Shown here one piece after another: positions 1 through 7,492 of a DNA stretch of 64,000 bases. The notes under the pieces are model-generated. The model was not told the DNA's origin. It searched no databases and was given only the letters and a program-made list of their open reading frames with translations. Position numbers and translations under genes: made by a program. Numbering within the stretch: position 1 is the stretch's first letter; every line of letters begins with the position of its first letter. Source of the DNA: Phycicoccus sp. Soil748 (GTDB lineage: Bacteria; Actinomycetota; Actinomycetes; Actinomycetales; Dermatophilaceae); assembly GCF_001428025.1 (NCBI RefSeq), contig NZ_LMSC01000006.1, forward strand, positions 201,943-265,942. Reading direction: 5' to 3'.

Positions 1-453
1 CGTCGGGCCGGCGTAGTTGCCGCCGCCCCACGAGTACGGGTACTTGCCGGTCATCGACTCGGCGGCGTTGACCGTGGCCGTGACCCGGGCCGCGACGGTC
101 CCGGTGCCGCTGCAGTCCGGGGCCACCCGGCCGTCGGATCCCGTGTAGATGTAGGCGTCCGAGACGAACCGGCCGGTGCCGATCTTGTCCCAGGTGGTCG
201 TGGTTCCGTAGGTGCCCGTGACGCTGGTGCCGGCCGTCTGGCAGCTGATCGTCACCGCGGCCCCGTCGGCGACGGTGCCCACCGACGTGTACCCGGTGCC
301 CGGACCGGAGCGGACGGTCAGCGCCGTACCCGCCGTGTTGACGGTGCCCGACGCGGCGCTCGCCGCGGTGGCGCCTGCCAGGGCGAGGCCCCCGGCCAGC
401 ATCGTCACGGCCGCGACGCGGGCGAACCCGGCCCTGCGTTGAAGTGCTCGCAT
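1..453 (-). CDS. Secreted SH3-domain cell-wall hydrolase, 3' end outside window
   Basis: The first 151 codons are present. Translation from ATG at 453 has AAGGAGG seven bases upstream. It gives a signal peptide (about residues 1-33, ending in ASA-A), then a bacterial SH3 domain (about 36-115: LTVRSGPGTGYT, CQTAG, WDKIGTGRFV). From about residue 135 comes KYPYSWGGGNYAG, which resembles the start of an NlpC/P60 or related peptidoglycan-hydrolase module. The catalytic residues lie beyond base 1. The SH3 part is nearly identical to that of the divergent gene at 682, so the two are paralogues carrying different catalytic modules. The likely role is extracellular peptidoglycan cleavage. The SH3 and secretion calls are firm; the hydrolase type is inferred from a short stretch. 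Confidence 0.8.
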   Translation of the reverse strand, partial: MRALQRRAGFARVAAVTMLAGGLALAGATAASAASGTVNTAGTALTVRSGPGTGYTSVGTVADGAAVTISCQTAGTSVTGTYGTTTTWDKIGTGRFVSDAYIYTGSDGRVAPDCSGTGTVAARVTATVNAAESMTGKYPYSWGGGNYAGPT

Positions 454-681
454 GCTTCCTCCTTCAGTTCGTGGCCGGATGGCCCATCGCAGGATCGCGC
501 GGGCGGCAGAGGCGCGGACAGCGCCCGGGGTGGCCGGTCGGTGCCATGGCCGCGACGTGACGACGGCAGTGGTGTCGCTGGCCGCGGCGGCCGACCTACG
601 TTCGGCGTCGAGCGGATGCCACCGGCGCCGCCGGCGGTGAACCTCCAACAGCCGCAACGACCCACGAAGGAGCTCGAAGAC
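454..681. promoter_or_regulatory. Divergent promoter region between two cell-wall hydrolase genes
   Basis: This is a 228-bp spacer between divergent hydrolase genes, so both promoters must lie here. Each gene has a clear ribosome-binding site at its edge (AAGGAGG on the minus strand, AAGGAG on the plus strand). I looked for the conserved core of a c-di-AMP (ydaO) riboswitch, which often precedes such genes in actinobacteria, and could not recognise one by eye. No convincing -35/-10 pair stands out. Confidence 0.4.
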
Positions 682-1422
682 ATGAAGAAGCTGTTTGCCC
701 GCACCGGCCGCCGCGGCGGTCTCGCCGTCGGTGGCGCTGCCGTCGCCATCGTCACCCTCGCCACGGCCGCCCTCGCGGCCGGTGGCACCGTCAACACCGC
801 CGGTGCCCCGCTCACCGTCCGCTCCGGCCCCGGCACCGGCTACACCGCCGTCGGCACCGTCAACGACGGCGCCTCCGTCACCATCAGCTGCCAGACCGCG
901 GGCTCCACCGTGACGGGGACCTACGGCACCTCGAGCCTGTGGGACAAGATCGGCACCGGCCGGTTCGTCGCCGACGCGTACGTCTACACCGGTTCCGACA
1001 ACGCCGTCGCCCCCGCCTGCTCCACCAGCAACACCGGCATGGTCGACGACTACCCCTACCGCGGCGCCACCTCGGGCATCGACCCGTGGAACTTCTACAA
1101 GGGCCAGTGCACGTCGTTCGCGGCCTGGCGCATCGTCGACCGCAAGAACGCCAACTTCTCCAACTCGTTCAAGGGCCAGCACTGGGGCAATGCCAACCAC
1201 TGGGACGAGGCCGCCCGGGCCGCGGGCATCTCCGTGAACAGCACGCCGACCGTGGGCTCGGTCGCCCAGTCCGACGCGGGCAGCTACGGCCACGTCGCCT
1301 GGGTCGCCGCGGTCAACAGCGACGGCACCGTCACGGTGGAGGAGTACAACTACGCCTCCCCCGACCACTACGGCACGCGCCGCGTCTCCAAGGGCAGCTT
1401 CGAGTACATCCACATCGGCTGA
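682..1422 (+). CDS. Secreted SH3-CHAP peptidoglycan hydrolase
   Basis: 246 aa. The start is ATG 682 (MKKLFARTGRR), preceded by GAAGGAG. An upstream in-frame extension exists but has no signal peptide at its N-terminus. Residues 1-33 are a Sec signal peptide. Residues 36-112 are a bacterial SH3 domain. Residues 118-246 are a CHAP domain with the nucleophile Cys143 in GQCTSFAAW and His204 in YGHVAWV. CHAP enzymes cleave peptidoglycan amide bonds outside the cell, usually for daughter-cell separation or wall turnover. The partner is the divergent paralogue at 1-453. A perfect 16-bp hairpin follows the stop. Confidence 0.9.
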   Translation: MKKLFARTGRRGGLAVGGAAVAIVTLATAALAAGGTVNTAGAPLTVRSGPGTGYTAVGTVNDGASVTISCQTAGSTVTGTYGTSSLWDKIGTGRFVADAYVYTGSDNAVAPACSTSNTGMVDDYPYRGATSGIDPWNFYKGQCTSFAAWRIVDRKNANFSNSFKGQHWGNANHWDEAARAAGISVNSTPTVGSVAQSDAGSYGHVAWVAAVNSDGTVTVEEYNYASPDHYGTRRVSKGSFEYIHIG

Positions 1423-1488
1423 CCCCGACTCCCACCGGGCACCCCTGCGACTGACGGCACTCGTCGTCGACCGCCGCCGGCGGCAGGA

Positions 1489-1525
1489 CCGTGGCCCCGC
1501 ACCCCTCCCGGGTGCGGGGCCACGG
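1489..1525. terminator. Bidirectional hairpin terminator
   Basis: A perfect 16-bp inverted repeat (1489-1504 / 1510-1525; CCGTGGCCCCGCACCC and its complement) encloses a 5-nt loop. It lies between the convergent CHAP hydrolase and LuxR-type regulator genes. There is no U-tract, as is usual for high-GC actinobacteria. Confidence 0.75.
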
Positions 1526-1529
1526 CTCG

Positions 1530-2552
1530 TCAGCCGACCGGTACGTCCGGGTGGCCGGGGCCGGGCACCCAGCCGCGGTGGGCGGCGAGGACGCCCGCCT
1601 GGAACCGGCTCTGGGCGTGGAGTGCATCCACCGCCTCCGACACCAGCCTGCGCACGGTGCGCACGGACACTCCCATGCGGCGCGCGATCGCCTCGTCCTT
1701 CTGGCCCTGCGCGAGGAGGGTCACGACCTGGCGGATCCGGGCCTCGCTGAGGTGCGGGTCACCGGGCAGCTCGGTCGGCTCGGCCGGCAGGGGCGTGCTG
1801 TCGTGCCAGATCTCGTCGAACAACGCGGCCACCGGGGCGGTCAGCGCCCCGTGCACCACCATCGCCCCGGCGGTGAGGTCGACGCCCTGCGGGATGACGG
1901 CCGAGCTGTTGTCGATGACGACGGCGAGCATCGGGGGTGCCGGGTGCGCCCGCACCTGCGCCCCGAGGGCGACGGTGCGTCGCAGGTAGGCGTCCCAGTG
2001 CGGCGTGGCCAGCGAGACCTCGGAGACGATGGTGCGCAACGAGATCCCGCGCTCCAGCAGGGACGTGTCGAGGCGCAGCGAGGCCTCGGTGGCCCGCACC
2101 GAGAACGCTTCCCCGGGCACCATGCTGGCCGCCTGGCGGGTGGCCGAGGCGGTCAGCTGGTAGAGCCTGGACCGGACCACGCGGAAGCCCTCGAGCTGCT
2201 CGACGAGGCCGTCGTCACCCACCGTGCTGCGGCTCGCGACGAACGAGTCGACGAGCTCGCCGATGGAGGTGCGGGTCGCGTCGACCTCCCGCTGCCGGGC
2301 GAGCAGCCGCTCCTCCTCGCGGGCGATGAGCACCTCCACGGCCTGGTCCGGAGGCAGCGCGAGGTAGTGGTGCAGCCGGCCGTCGCCCGGCTCGACGAGG
2401 GTGAGCCCGGCCAGGTGGTCGAGCTCGGTGCGGATGTCCTGGTCGCCGAGCCCCAGGTACGCGGCCAGCTCCTCGATGCCGGCCCGCGGCAGCTGCAGCA
2501 TGGCGCGGTACACCTCCTCGGTGCGCTGGTCGACGCCGAAGGACTGCAGCAT
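1530..2552 (-). CDS. TrmB/LuxR-type transcriptional regulator
   Basis: 340 aa from ATG 2552 (MLQSFGVDQRTEEVYRAML), preceded by GGGGGAAT. The N-terminal ~70 residues look like a TrmB-type winged helix (YRAMLQLPRAGIEELAAYLGL). A coiled region with many charged residues follows (about 85-115), then an effector-like middle part. The C-terminal ~65 residues are a LuxR-type helix-turn-helix (DEAIARRMGVSVRTVRRLV). There is no receiver domain, so the signal is probably a bound ligand or peptide rather than phosphorylation. It is divergent from the secreted 65-aa peptide at 2824, which makes that peptide a candidate target or ligand. Identification of the DNA-binding domain is firm; the ligand is unknown. 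Confidence 0.8.
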   Translation of the reverse strand: MLQSFGVDQRTEEVYRAMLQLPRAGIEELAAYLGLGDQDIRTELDHLAGLTLVEPGDGRLHHYLALPPDQAVEVLIAREEERLLARQREVDATRTSIGELVDSFVASRSTVGDDGLVEQLEGFRVVRSRLYQLTASATRQAASMVPGEAFSVRATEASLRLDTSLLERGISLRTIVSEVSLATPHWDAYLRRTVALGAQVRAHPAPPMLAVVIDNSSAVIPQGVDLTAGAMVVHGALTAPVAALFDEIWHDSTPLPAEPTELPGDPHLSEARIRQVVTLLAQGQKDEAIARRMGVSVRTVRRLVSEAVDALHAQSRFQAGVLAAHRGWVPGPGHPDVPVG

Positions 2553-2604
2553 GGATTCCCCCCTGTGTCCGCCGGCCGTGCAGCCGGTCTGGGCAGATGC
2601 CGTC

Positions 2605-2610
2605 TTTATA
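2605..2610 (-). promoter_or_regulatory. Candidate -10 box for the LuxR-type regulator
   Basis: On the minus strand the string TATAAA stands out in otherwise very GC-rich DNA, about 50 bases before the regulator's start at 2552. No good -35 box lies at the standard distance, so the promoter may need an activator, possibly the regulator itself. Confidence 0.4.
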
Positions 2611-2823
2611 CCCCTTCGTCCTCGCCGGGGACGGGAGTCTGCACTGTCCTCACCAAGCCCTTGCCGTTCCCTTGCCATCTCCTCGCCTTCCCGACGACGG
2701 GGTGTCACCAACTGGTCACGTCCACTCGGTGCCAGCCGTTCGTCTTCCCCTGCTGCGCCAGGCGGTCCACGCTCGTCCCGGGGGGACCGCAGCAGGCGGT
2801 TCACGTCAGATGGGGAGACACAG

Positions 2824-3021
2824 ATGAAGCGCAGGTCCCGGATCGTCAGCACCGCCGTCGCCGCGATGGTGCTGGCCGTGCTCGCGGCGCCCGTGGTGGC
2901 CTCGGCCGCCGACCACCACGCAGGCCTCTCGTCGCACGCGGCGTCGCCCGCCTCGTCGGGTCACGTCGCGGCCATCGGCTGGCCCGGAGACGACGTCAAG
3001 CCCGGTCACGAGCCCGGCTGA
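2824..3021 (+). CDS. Small secreted peptide precursor, 65 aa
   Basis: ATG 2824 is preceded by GGGGAGA. The N-terminal MKRRSR and a 20-residue hydrophobic stretch ending VVASAA form a clean Sec signal peptide with a predicted cut after ASA. That would release about 36-37 residues rich in His, Ser, Gly and Pro, ending in GWPGDDVKPGHEPG. There is no cysteine and no lipobox. I recognise no family. It is divergent from the LuxR-type regulator and is followed after 6 bases by the 100-aa gene at 3028, so the two are probably cotranscribed. Its size, secretion and position beside a ligand-type regulator fit an extracellular signal peptide. That role is inference. Confidence 0.65.
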   Translation: MKRRSRIVSTAVAAMVLAVLAAPVVASAADHHAGLSSHAASPASSGHVAAIGWPGDDVKPGHEPG

Positions 3022-3027
3022 GCGACC

Positions 3028-3330
3028 GTGTACCCCGTCGAGGCGACGATCCGCCTGCGCGCCGAGTCGCGCGCGGGGACCGTCGACGCCTCGACGGCGT
3101 CGCTGCTCGGTCTGGCGGGGACGGGTGCGGTCGAGCACGTCTCGGTGCTGGCCACCGACCCGCGGCTGCTGCGGGCGGTCCTGTTCGTGCGGGCCGAGCG
3201 CGCGCTCGGTGCCGAGCAGGCGGCCCGGGTCGCGCTGTGGCAGTGGTGCCGCGAGGTCGGGGGCGCCGAGCTGCTCGAGTGCTCGGTCGTGCTGGGTGCG
3301 GCGCCACGGACCACCCCCGGCCGGGCCTGA
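3028..3330 (+). CDS. Small cytosolic protein of unknown function, 100 aa
   Basis: The GTG start lies 6 bases after the stop of the secreted peptide gene, so translation is probably coupled. The protein has no signal peptide or membrane segment. Its composition (many Ala, Val, Leu and Arg; strands such as VEATIRLRAES and VEHVSVLATDP alternating with helices) suggests a small alpha/beta fold. I do not recognise a family. A perfect 17-bp hairpin follows the stop, closing a two-gene transcript. Possible roles are helping to process or sense the neighbouring peptide; nothing in the sequence proves this. Confidence 0.6.
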   Translation: MYPVEATIRLRAESRAGTVDASTASLLGLAGTGAVEHVSVLATDPRLLRAVLFVRAERALGAEQAARVALWQWCREVGGAELLECSVVLGAAPRTTPGRA

Positions 3331-3341
3331 GCGGGGGTGTG

Positions 3342-3378
3342 GAGAAGGGCTGGCCTCCGGGGGAGGCCAGCCCTTCTC
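3342..3378. terminator. Bidirectional hairpin terminator
   Basis: A perfect 17-bp stem (3342-3358 / 3362-3378) with a 3-nt GGG loop sits between the convergent 100-aa gene and fadE5. It insulates the regulator/peptide island from fatty-acid oxidation genes. Confidence 0.8.
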
Positions 3379-3405
3379 GTGGTGCGGTGCTGAGTGCGAG
3401 CGGCG

Positions 3406-5280
3406 TCAGAACGCGGACTCGGGCACGTCCATCAGCGCGTTGTCGGTCGCCTCGGCGATGGCCCGCTCAGCGGCGATCTTCGGCAGGACGGTGCGGGCGA
3501 AGAACGAGGCCGCGGCGATCTTGCCCTGGTAGAAGTCGGTGTCCTTCTGGGTGGTGCCGCCGGCCTCGAGCGCGGCGTGCGCGACCTCGGCCTGGCGCAG
3601 CAGGAGCCACCCGATGACGAGGTCACCGGCTGCCAGGAGCAGGCGCGAGGTGTTCTGGCCGACCTTGTAGAGGTTGGTGACGTCGCCGCCGTCCTGACGC
3701 GGGTCGGACTTCATGAGCTCGCCGACCATGTAGCCGAGGATGCCCTGGACGTCCTCGAGGCCCTTGCCGAGCAGCTCGCGCTCGGTGGTGAGGAACTGGC
3801 CGCCCTCGCCCGCCTTGGCGAACTCCTGGATCTGCAGGGCGAGGTGCGACAGAGCCTGCGCCTTGTCCTTGATGATCTTGCGGAAGAAGAAGTCGAGGCC
3901 CTGGATGGCGGTCGTGCCCTCGTAGAGGGTGTCGATCTTGGCGTCGCGGATGTACTGCTCGATCGGGTAGTCCTGCAGGAACCCCGACCCGCCGAGCGTC
4001 TGCAGCGACTCGGTGCCGAGCAGGACCCAGGCGCGCTCGGAGCCGACGCCCTTGACGATGGGCAGCAGCAGGTCGTTGACGCGGCTCGCCAGCTGGGCCG
4101 GGCTGTCCTCCGCGAGCTGCTCGGTGCCGCTGGCGAGCTGGGCCTGGTCGACGGTGTCCTGCTGGGTGGCGGTGAACATCACCAGTGCACGCAGGCCCTC
4201 GGCGTACGCCTTCTGGGTCATGAGCGACCGGCGCACGTCCGGGTGGTGCGTGATGGTCACGCGCGGGGCGGACTTGTCGGCCTGCTGCGTCAGGTCGGCG
4301 CCCTGCACGCGCTCCTTGGCGTAGTCGAGGGCGTTGAGGTAGGCCGTCGACAGCGTGGAGATGGCCTTGGTGCCGACCAGCATCCGTGCGTGCTCGATGA
4401 CGCGGAACATCTGCGCGATGCCGTCGTGGATCCCGCCGGTGAGGGTGCCGACGGCAGGCTCCTTCTCACCGAAGGTCACCTCGCACGTCGTGGAGACCTT
4501 GAGGCCCATCTTGTGCTCGAGGTTGGTGACGTAGGCGCCGTTGCGCTCGCCGAGCTCACCCGTCTCGAGGTCGACGTGGAACTTGGGGACGATGAACAGC
4601 GACAGGCCCTTGGTGCCGGGACCGGCGCCCTCGGGGCGGGCCAGCACGAAATGGATGACGTTGTCGGTCATGTCGGACTCGGCCGAGGTGATGAAGCGCT
4701 TCACGCCGGTGACGTTCCAGGTGCCGTCGGCGTTCTCGGTGGCCTTGGTGCGCCCGGCGCCGACGTCGGAGCCCGCGTCGGGCTCGGTCAGCACCATGGT
4801 GCAGTGCCAGCCCTTCTCGACGATCCAGCGCGCGAGCTTCTTCTGCTCGTCGGTGCCGAGGATGTGGAGCAGCTTGGCGAACGAGTAGGAGGCCGCGAAC
4901 ATCGCGATGGCGGGGTTGGCGCCGAGGACCATCTCGTTCATGGCCCACTTCAGCGACGGCGGGGCGACCGTGCCGTCGAGCTCGCCGGGGACGTCGACGG
5001 CCCAGAAGCCGGACTCGACGTACGCGGCGTACGACTTCTTGAAGCTCTCGGGCATGGCCACCGAGAAGGTCTTCGGGTCGTAGACCGGCGGGTTGCGGTC
5101 GGCGTCGCTGAACGACTCGGCGAGCTCGTGCTCGGAGAGGCGCGCGACCTCCTTGAGCATCTCGCGGGCGGTGTCCTCGTCGACCTCCGCGTAGGGGCCC
5201 CGGCCGAGGACGTCCTGGCGGCCGAACACCTCGAAGAGGTTGAACTCCAGGTCTCGCAGGTTGCTCTTGTAGTGGCCCAT
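3406..5280 (-). CDS. fadE5: FadE5-type acyl-CoA dehydrogenase
   Basis: 624 aa from ATG 5280, with GGAGG nine bases upstream. It starts [18 protein letters not shown], matching the long (about 610 aa) mycobacterial FadE5 family, which oxidises a broad range of saturated acyl-CoAs in beta-oxidation. Recognisable parts are the FAD/substrate segment [20 protein letters not shown] and the catalytic-Glu motif [10 protein letters not shown]. The extra ~150 C-terminal residues are typical of this large subclass. Electrons would pass through ETF to the EtfD-type protein encoded at 25176-27521. Two operator-like repeats lie just upstream (5324-5362). Confidence 0.93.
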   Translation of the reverse strand: MGHYKSNLRDLEFNLFEVFGRQDVLGRGPYAEVDEDTAREMLKEVARLSEHELAESFSDADRNPPVYDPKTFSVAMPESFKKSYAAYVESGFWAVDVPGELDGTVAPPSLKWAMNEMVLGANPAIAMFAASYSFAKLLHILGTDEQKKLARWIVEKGWHCTMVLTEPDAGSDVGAGRTKATENADGTWNVTGVKRFITSAESDMTDNVIHFVLARPEGAGPGTKGLSLFIVPKFHVDLETGELGERNGAYVTNLEHKMGLKVSTTCEVTFGEKEPAVGTLTGGIHDGIAQMFRVIEHARMLVGTKAISTLSTAYLNALDYAKERVQGADLTQQADKSAPRVTITHHPDVRRSLMTQKAYAEGLRALVMFTATQQDTVDQAQLASGTEQLAEDSPAQLASRVNDLLLPIVKGVGSERAWVLLGTESLQTLGGSGFLQDYPIEQYIRDAKIDTLYEGTTAIQGLDFFFRKIIKDKAQALSHLALQIQEFAKAGEGGQFLTTERELLGKGLEDVQGILGYMVGELMKSDPRQDGGDVTNLYKVGQNTSRLLLAAGDLVIGWLLLRQAEVAHAALEAGGTTQKDTDFYQGKIAAASFFARTVLPKIAAERAIAEATDNALMDVPESAF

Positions 5281-5323
5281 GGCGGGCACCTCCGCACGTG
5301 TCGCACATCGTCGTCGCCGGTCG

Positions 5324-5362
5324 TACTGGCCGGTAACTTCCATGGTGCTACTGGCGGGTAAC
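5324..5362. promoter_or_regulatory. Two operator-like repeats upstream of fadE5
   Basis: TACTGGCCGGTAAC (5324-5337) and TACTGGCGGGTAAC (5349-5362) are direct repeats with one mismatch and 25-bp periodicity. Each is itself an imperfect palindrome of the form TAC-N-GGCC-N-GTA. They lie 44-82 bases before the fadE5 start, where a TetR-family repressor of fatty-acid genes would be expected to bind. The binding protein is not in the window. Confidence 0.55.
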
Positions 5363-5476
5363 GAATGCAAGCCCTCCTGACGTGACATCGGCCGCTCGGA
5401 CGAGGGCTGCCGCGGCCCCGGTGCGAGGGGACCTCCGGCCGGTGTCGGAGGAGCAGGGCGTCCGTAGCCTCGAGTG

Positions 5477-5897
5477 GTGACCGAGGAGCTGGCGTACGAG
5501 GTCGTGGACCACCTGCCCGACGGGGTGGAGCTGCGCCGGTACCCGGCCCACGGCGTCGCGGAGGTCACCGTCCGCGGCTCGCTGGGCGGGGCAGGGAACA
5601 TCGCCTTCGCACCCCTGTTCTCGTACATCAGCGGCCGAGACGGCTCCCCAGCCGGCCCACGACCGTGTCAGCCTGCGGACCGTGCCACCGGCCGTGAGCG
5701 CAGCCGTCCGCTACTCCGGCCGCTGGAGTGCCTCCGCGTACGAGAGGCACCGGGACCGGCTGCTCGCGGCCGTGGAGGCGGCCGGCCTGCACCCGGTCGG
5801 TCAGCCCCGGTGGCTGCGCTTCGACCCGCCGTTCACGCCATGGTTCCTGCGCCACAACGAGGTGGTCGTCGACGTGGCTGAGCCGACGCAGCCGTGA
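5477..5897 (+). pseudogene. Broken SOUL haem-binding protein gene
   Basis: Frame 1 from GTG 5477 reads [22 protein letters not shown] and later [10 protein letters not shown], the classic N-terminal half of a SOUL haem-binding protein. It then loses similarity. From about 5634 another frame reads [26 protein letters not shown] and finally FTPWFLRHNEVVVDV, the classic SOUL C-terminus. The central part expected after YISG (the KIAMTAPV region, roughly 40-50 residues) is missing. This looks like an internal deletion that also shifted the frame. A TAGCCT -10 box lies 6 bases before the start. Alternatives are a sequencing or assembly loss. Confidence 0.75.
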
Positions 5898-5942
5898 GGC
5901 CGCCTGTCTCCACGGGAGGAGCCCACCCGCCATACTTCCGGG

Positions 5943-6503
5943 GTGGACGACGACACCCGCAGCCAGCCCGCACCCGCAGGCCGTGACGGCGCGACCCCTG
6001 GAAGGGGCGCCGGCGCCCCGGGGGCGCAGGACGTGCTGGGATCGGCCCGGGCCGACCTCGAGGCGGGACGGGAGTGGAAGGCGCGCGACCGGCTGACCTC
6101 CCACGTCGCAGGCACCTGGGACCCGGAGGCGTTGGGGCTGCTCGGGGAGGTGCACGCCCGGATGCGCGACCTGCCGTCCGCCGGCGCAGCGTGGTTCGGC
6201 TCGACCCGCCGTGGGGCCGAGGTCGATGCGGCCGTCGAGGCCTGGCGCGAGCGGCACGCCGACAGCTTCGTGCAGATGTGGCACAGCCTGCCCCGCTCGG
6301 TGCGCGAGCACGAGGGCAACGCCCGGGTGGACGCCCTGCGCCGGCGGGTCGAGCGCGACCAGCCGGCACCGGTCGACCACGCCGAGGGCGACGGCAGCGG
6401 TGGGGTCGACGCCGCCGTCATCATCGCCATCGCGCTCGGCGTGCTCTTCGTGGTGTGCGCCGTGATCGGGTTCGTCACGCTGCTCGGCTGGCTCGTCCCC
6501 TGA
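5943..6503 (+). CDS. DUF6584-like protein with C-terminal membrane anchor
   Basis: 186 aa. GTG 5943 has no Shine-Dalgarno but lies 6 bases after a CATACT -10 box, so the mRNA is probably leaderless. Residues 1-30 are a disordered Gly/Pro/Ala stretch. Residues ~32-75 (ARADLEAGREWKARDRL, LGEVHARMRDLPSAGAAWF) resemble the DUF6584 family, a short TPR-like helical domain. Residues ~155-185 form one transmembrane helix. Its function is unknown. The next gene follows with almost no gap, which suggests cotranscription. Confidence 0.65.
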   Translation: MDDDTRSQPAPAGRDGATPGRGAGAPGAQDVLGSARADLEAGREWKARDRLTSHVAGTWDPEALGLLGEVHARMRDLPSAGAAWFGSTRRGAEVDAAVEAWRERHADSFVQMWHSLPRSVREHEGNARVDALRRRVERDQPAPVDHAEGDGSGGVDAAVIIAIALGVLFVVCAVIGFVTLLGWLVP

Positions 6504-6550
6504 CCACCTCACCCGCACGGACCGCCCTGCTGGCCCAGGTCGCGGACCTG

Positions 6551-7171
6551 GTGCCGCCGGCGGTCGGCGACGACTGCACGCGCATCGGGGTCGACGGCGT
6601 CGACGGTGCGGGCAAGTCGACGTTCGCCCGGGAGCTGGCCGAGGCGCTGCGGCGCCTGGGCCGTCCTGTGGTCGAGCTGACCGTCGACGACTGGCACCAC
6701 CCGCGCGAGCGACGGTATGCGCGCGGGCGGCGTTCCCCCGAAGGGTTCTGGCTGGACTCCTTCGACTACGAGCGCCTCGTCACCGAGTGCCTCCGTCCGC
6801 TTGGACCGAGCGGTACGCGGCGCTACCGGGCGGCCGGGCACGACCTCGGGACCGACCGGCTCCTGTTCGACGAGCTCGACAGCGCGCCGGCGGGGGCAGC
6901 CGTGGTGGTGGACGGGCTGTTCCTGCACCGGGCCGAGCTCGAGGGCGCGTTCGACCTCACCGTGTTCGTCGACGTGCCCTTCGAGGTGTCGGCGGCGCGG
7001 ATGGCGGTGCGCGACGGCTCGCCACCCGACCCGGCCCACCCCGACCTGCGCCGGTACGTCGAGGCGCAGCGGACCTACTTCGCGGAATGCGCGCCCCGCG
7101 ACCGCGCCGACCTGGTGGTCGACAACACCGAGCTCGACGCGCCGTACCTCGTGCAGGCACCACTCGACTGA
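6551..7171 (+). CDS. Uridine kinase-like P-loop NTPase
   Basis: The protein carries a Walker A motif GVDGAGKST, a central ELTVDDWHHPRERRY, and AVVVDGLFLHRAEL / LTVFVDVPFEVSAARM typical of uridine/nucleoside kinases of the AAA_18 group. These phosphorylate small substrates with ATP in the cytosol. The start is uncertain. GTG 6551 is the first ordinary start after the preceding gene, but similarity-like sequence (LTTSPARTALLAQVADL) begins at a CTG at 6500 that overlaps the preceding stop as CTGA. Translation may therefore begin there. Confidence 0.75.
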   Translation: MPPAVGDDCTRIGVDGVDGAGKSTFARELAEALRRLGRPVVELTVDDWHHPRERRYARGRRSPEGFWLDSFDYERLVTECLRPLGPSGTRRYRAAGHDLGTDRLLFDELDSAPAGAAVVVDGLFLHRAELEGAFDLTVFVDVPFEVSAARMAVRDGSPPDPAHPDLRRYVEAQRTYFAECAPRDRADLVVDNTELDAPYLVQAPLD

Positions 7172-7276
7172 CCCTCGACCTCCATCGACCGGCGCTCGGG
7201 CGACGTCGGCGTGGGGTCGGCGCGGGGTCGGCGCGGCAGCGAGGGACTGTCGGTGGGTCGTGCCACGCTCGTCGGC

Positions 7277-7468
7277 ATGGACACCACGTCGAACGTGCTC
7301 TTGCTGCACGCCGAGCTCGCCCGGTGCGACGTCTGCGCGGCCGAGCAGCTCCTCATGCCGACCGACGACGGAGGGCTCTGCTGCACCGCGTGCGACGCCG
7401 CCGTCTTCGTCGTCCCCGGCCCGTGGGGCGAGGTCGCGCCCGGCCTGACCGAGCGCCGTTCCGCCTGA
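7277..7468 (+). CDS. Small zinc-ribbon-like protein, 63 aa
   Basis: ATG 7277 begins MDTTSNVLLLHAELARCDVC. The protein contains two CxxC pairs, CDVC near residue 17 and CTAC near residue 38, spaced as in small zinc ribbons, followed by a hydrophobic strand (AVFVVPGPW). There is no signal peptide. An in-frame GTG at 7259 is an alternative start. The function is unknown; such proteins usually bind a metal for structure. Confidence 0.55.
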   Translation: MDTTSNVLLLHAELARCDVCAAEQLLMPTDDGGLCCTACDAAVFVVPGPWGEVAPGLTERRSA

Positions 7469-7492
7469 GGCTCCGCCCGGGGGCGTTGCGGC

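Noticed and set aside
454-681. Possible c-di-AMP riboswitch before the cell-wall hydrolases
   Set aside because: The genes are of the type often under this riboswitch, but the conserved core elements are not visible; a covariance search would decide.
1491-3617. A 708-codon open frame on the plus strand across the regulator and peptide genes
   Set aside because: It is antisense to the regulator and out of frame with the peptide and 100-aa genes; composition is Arg/Gly/His-rich with no domain. High GC suppresses stop codons, so long shadows are expected.
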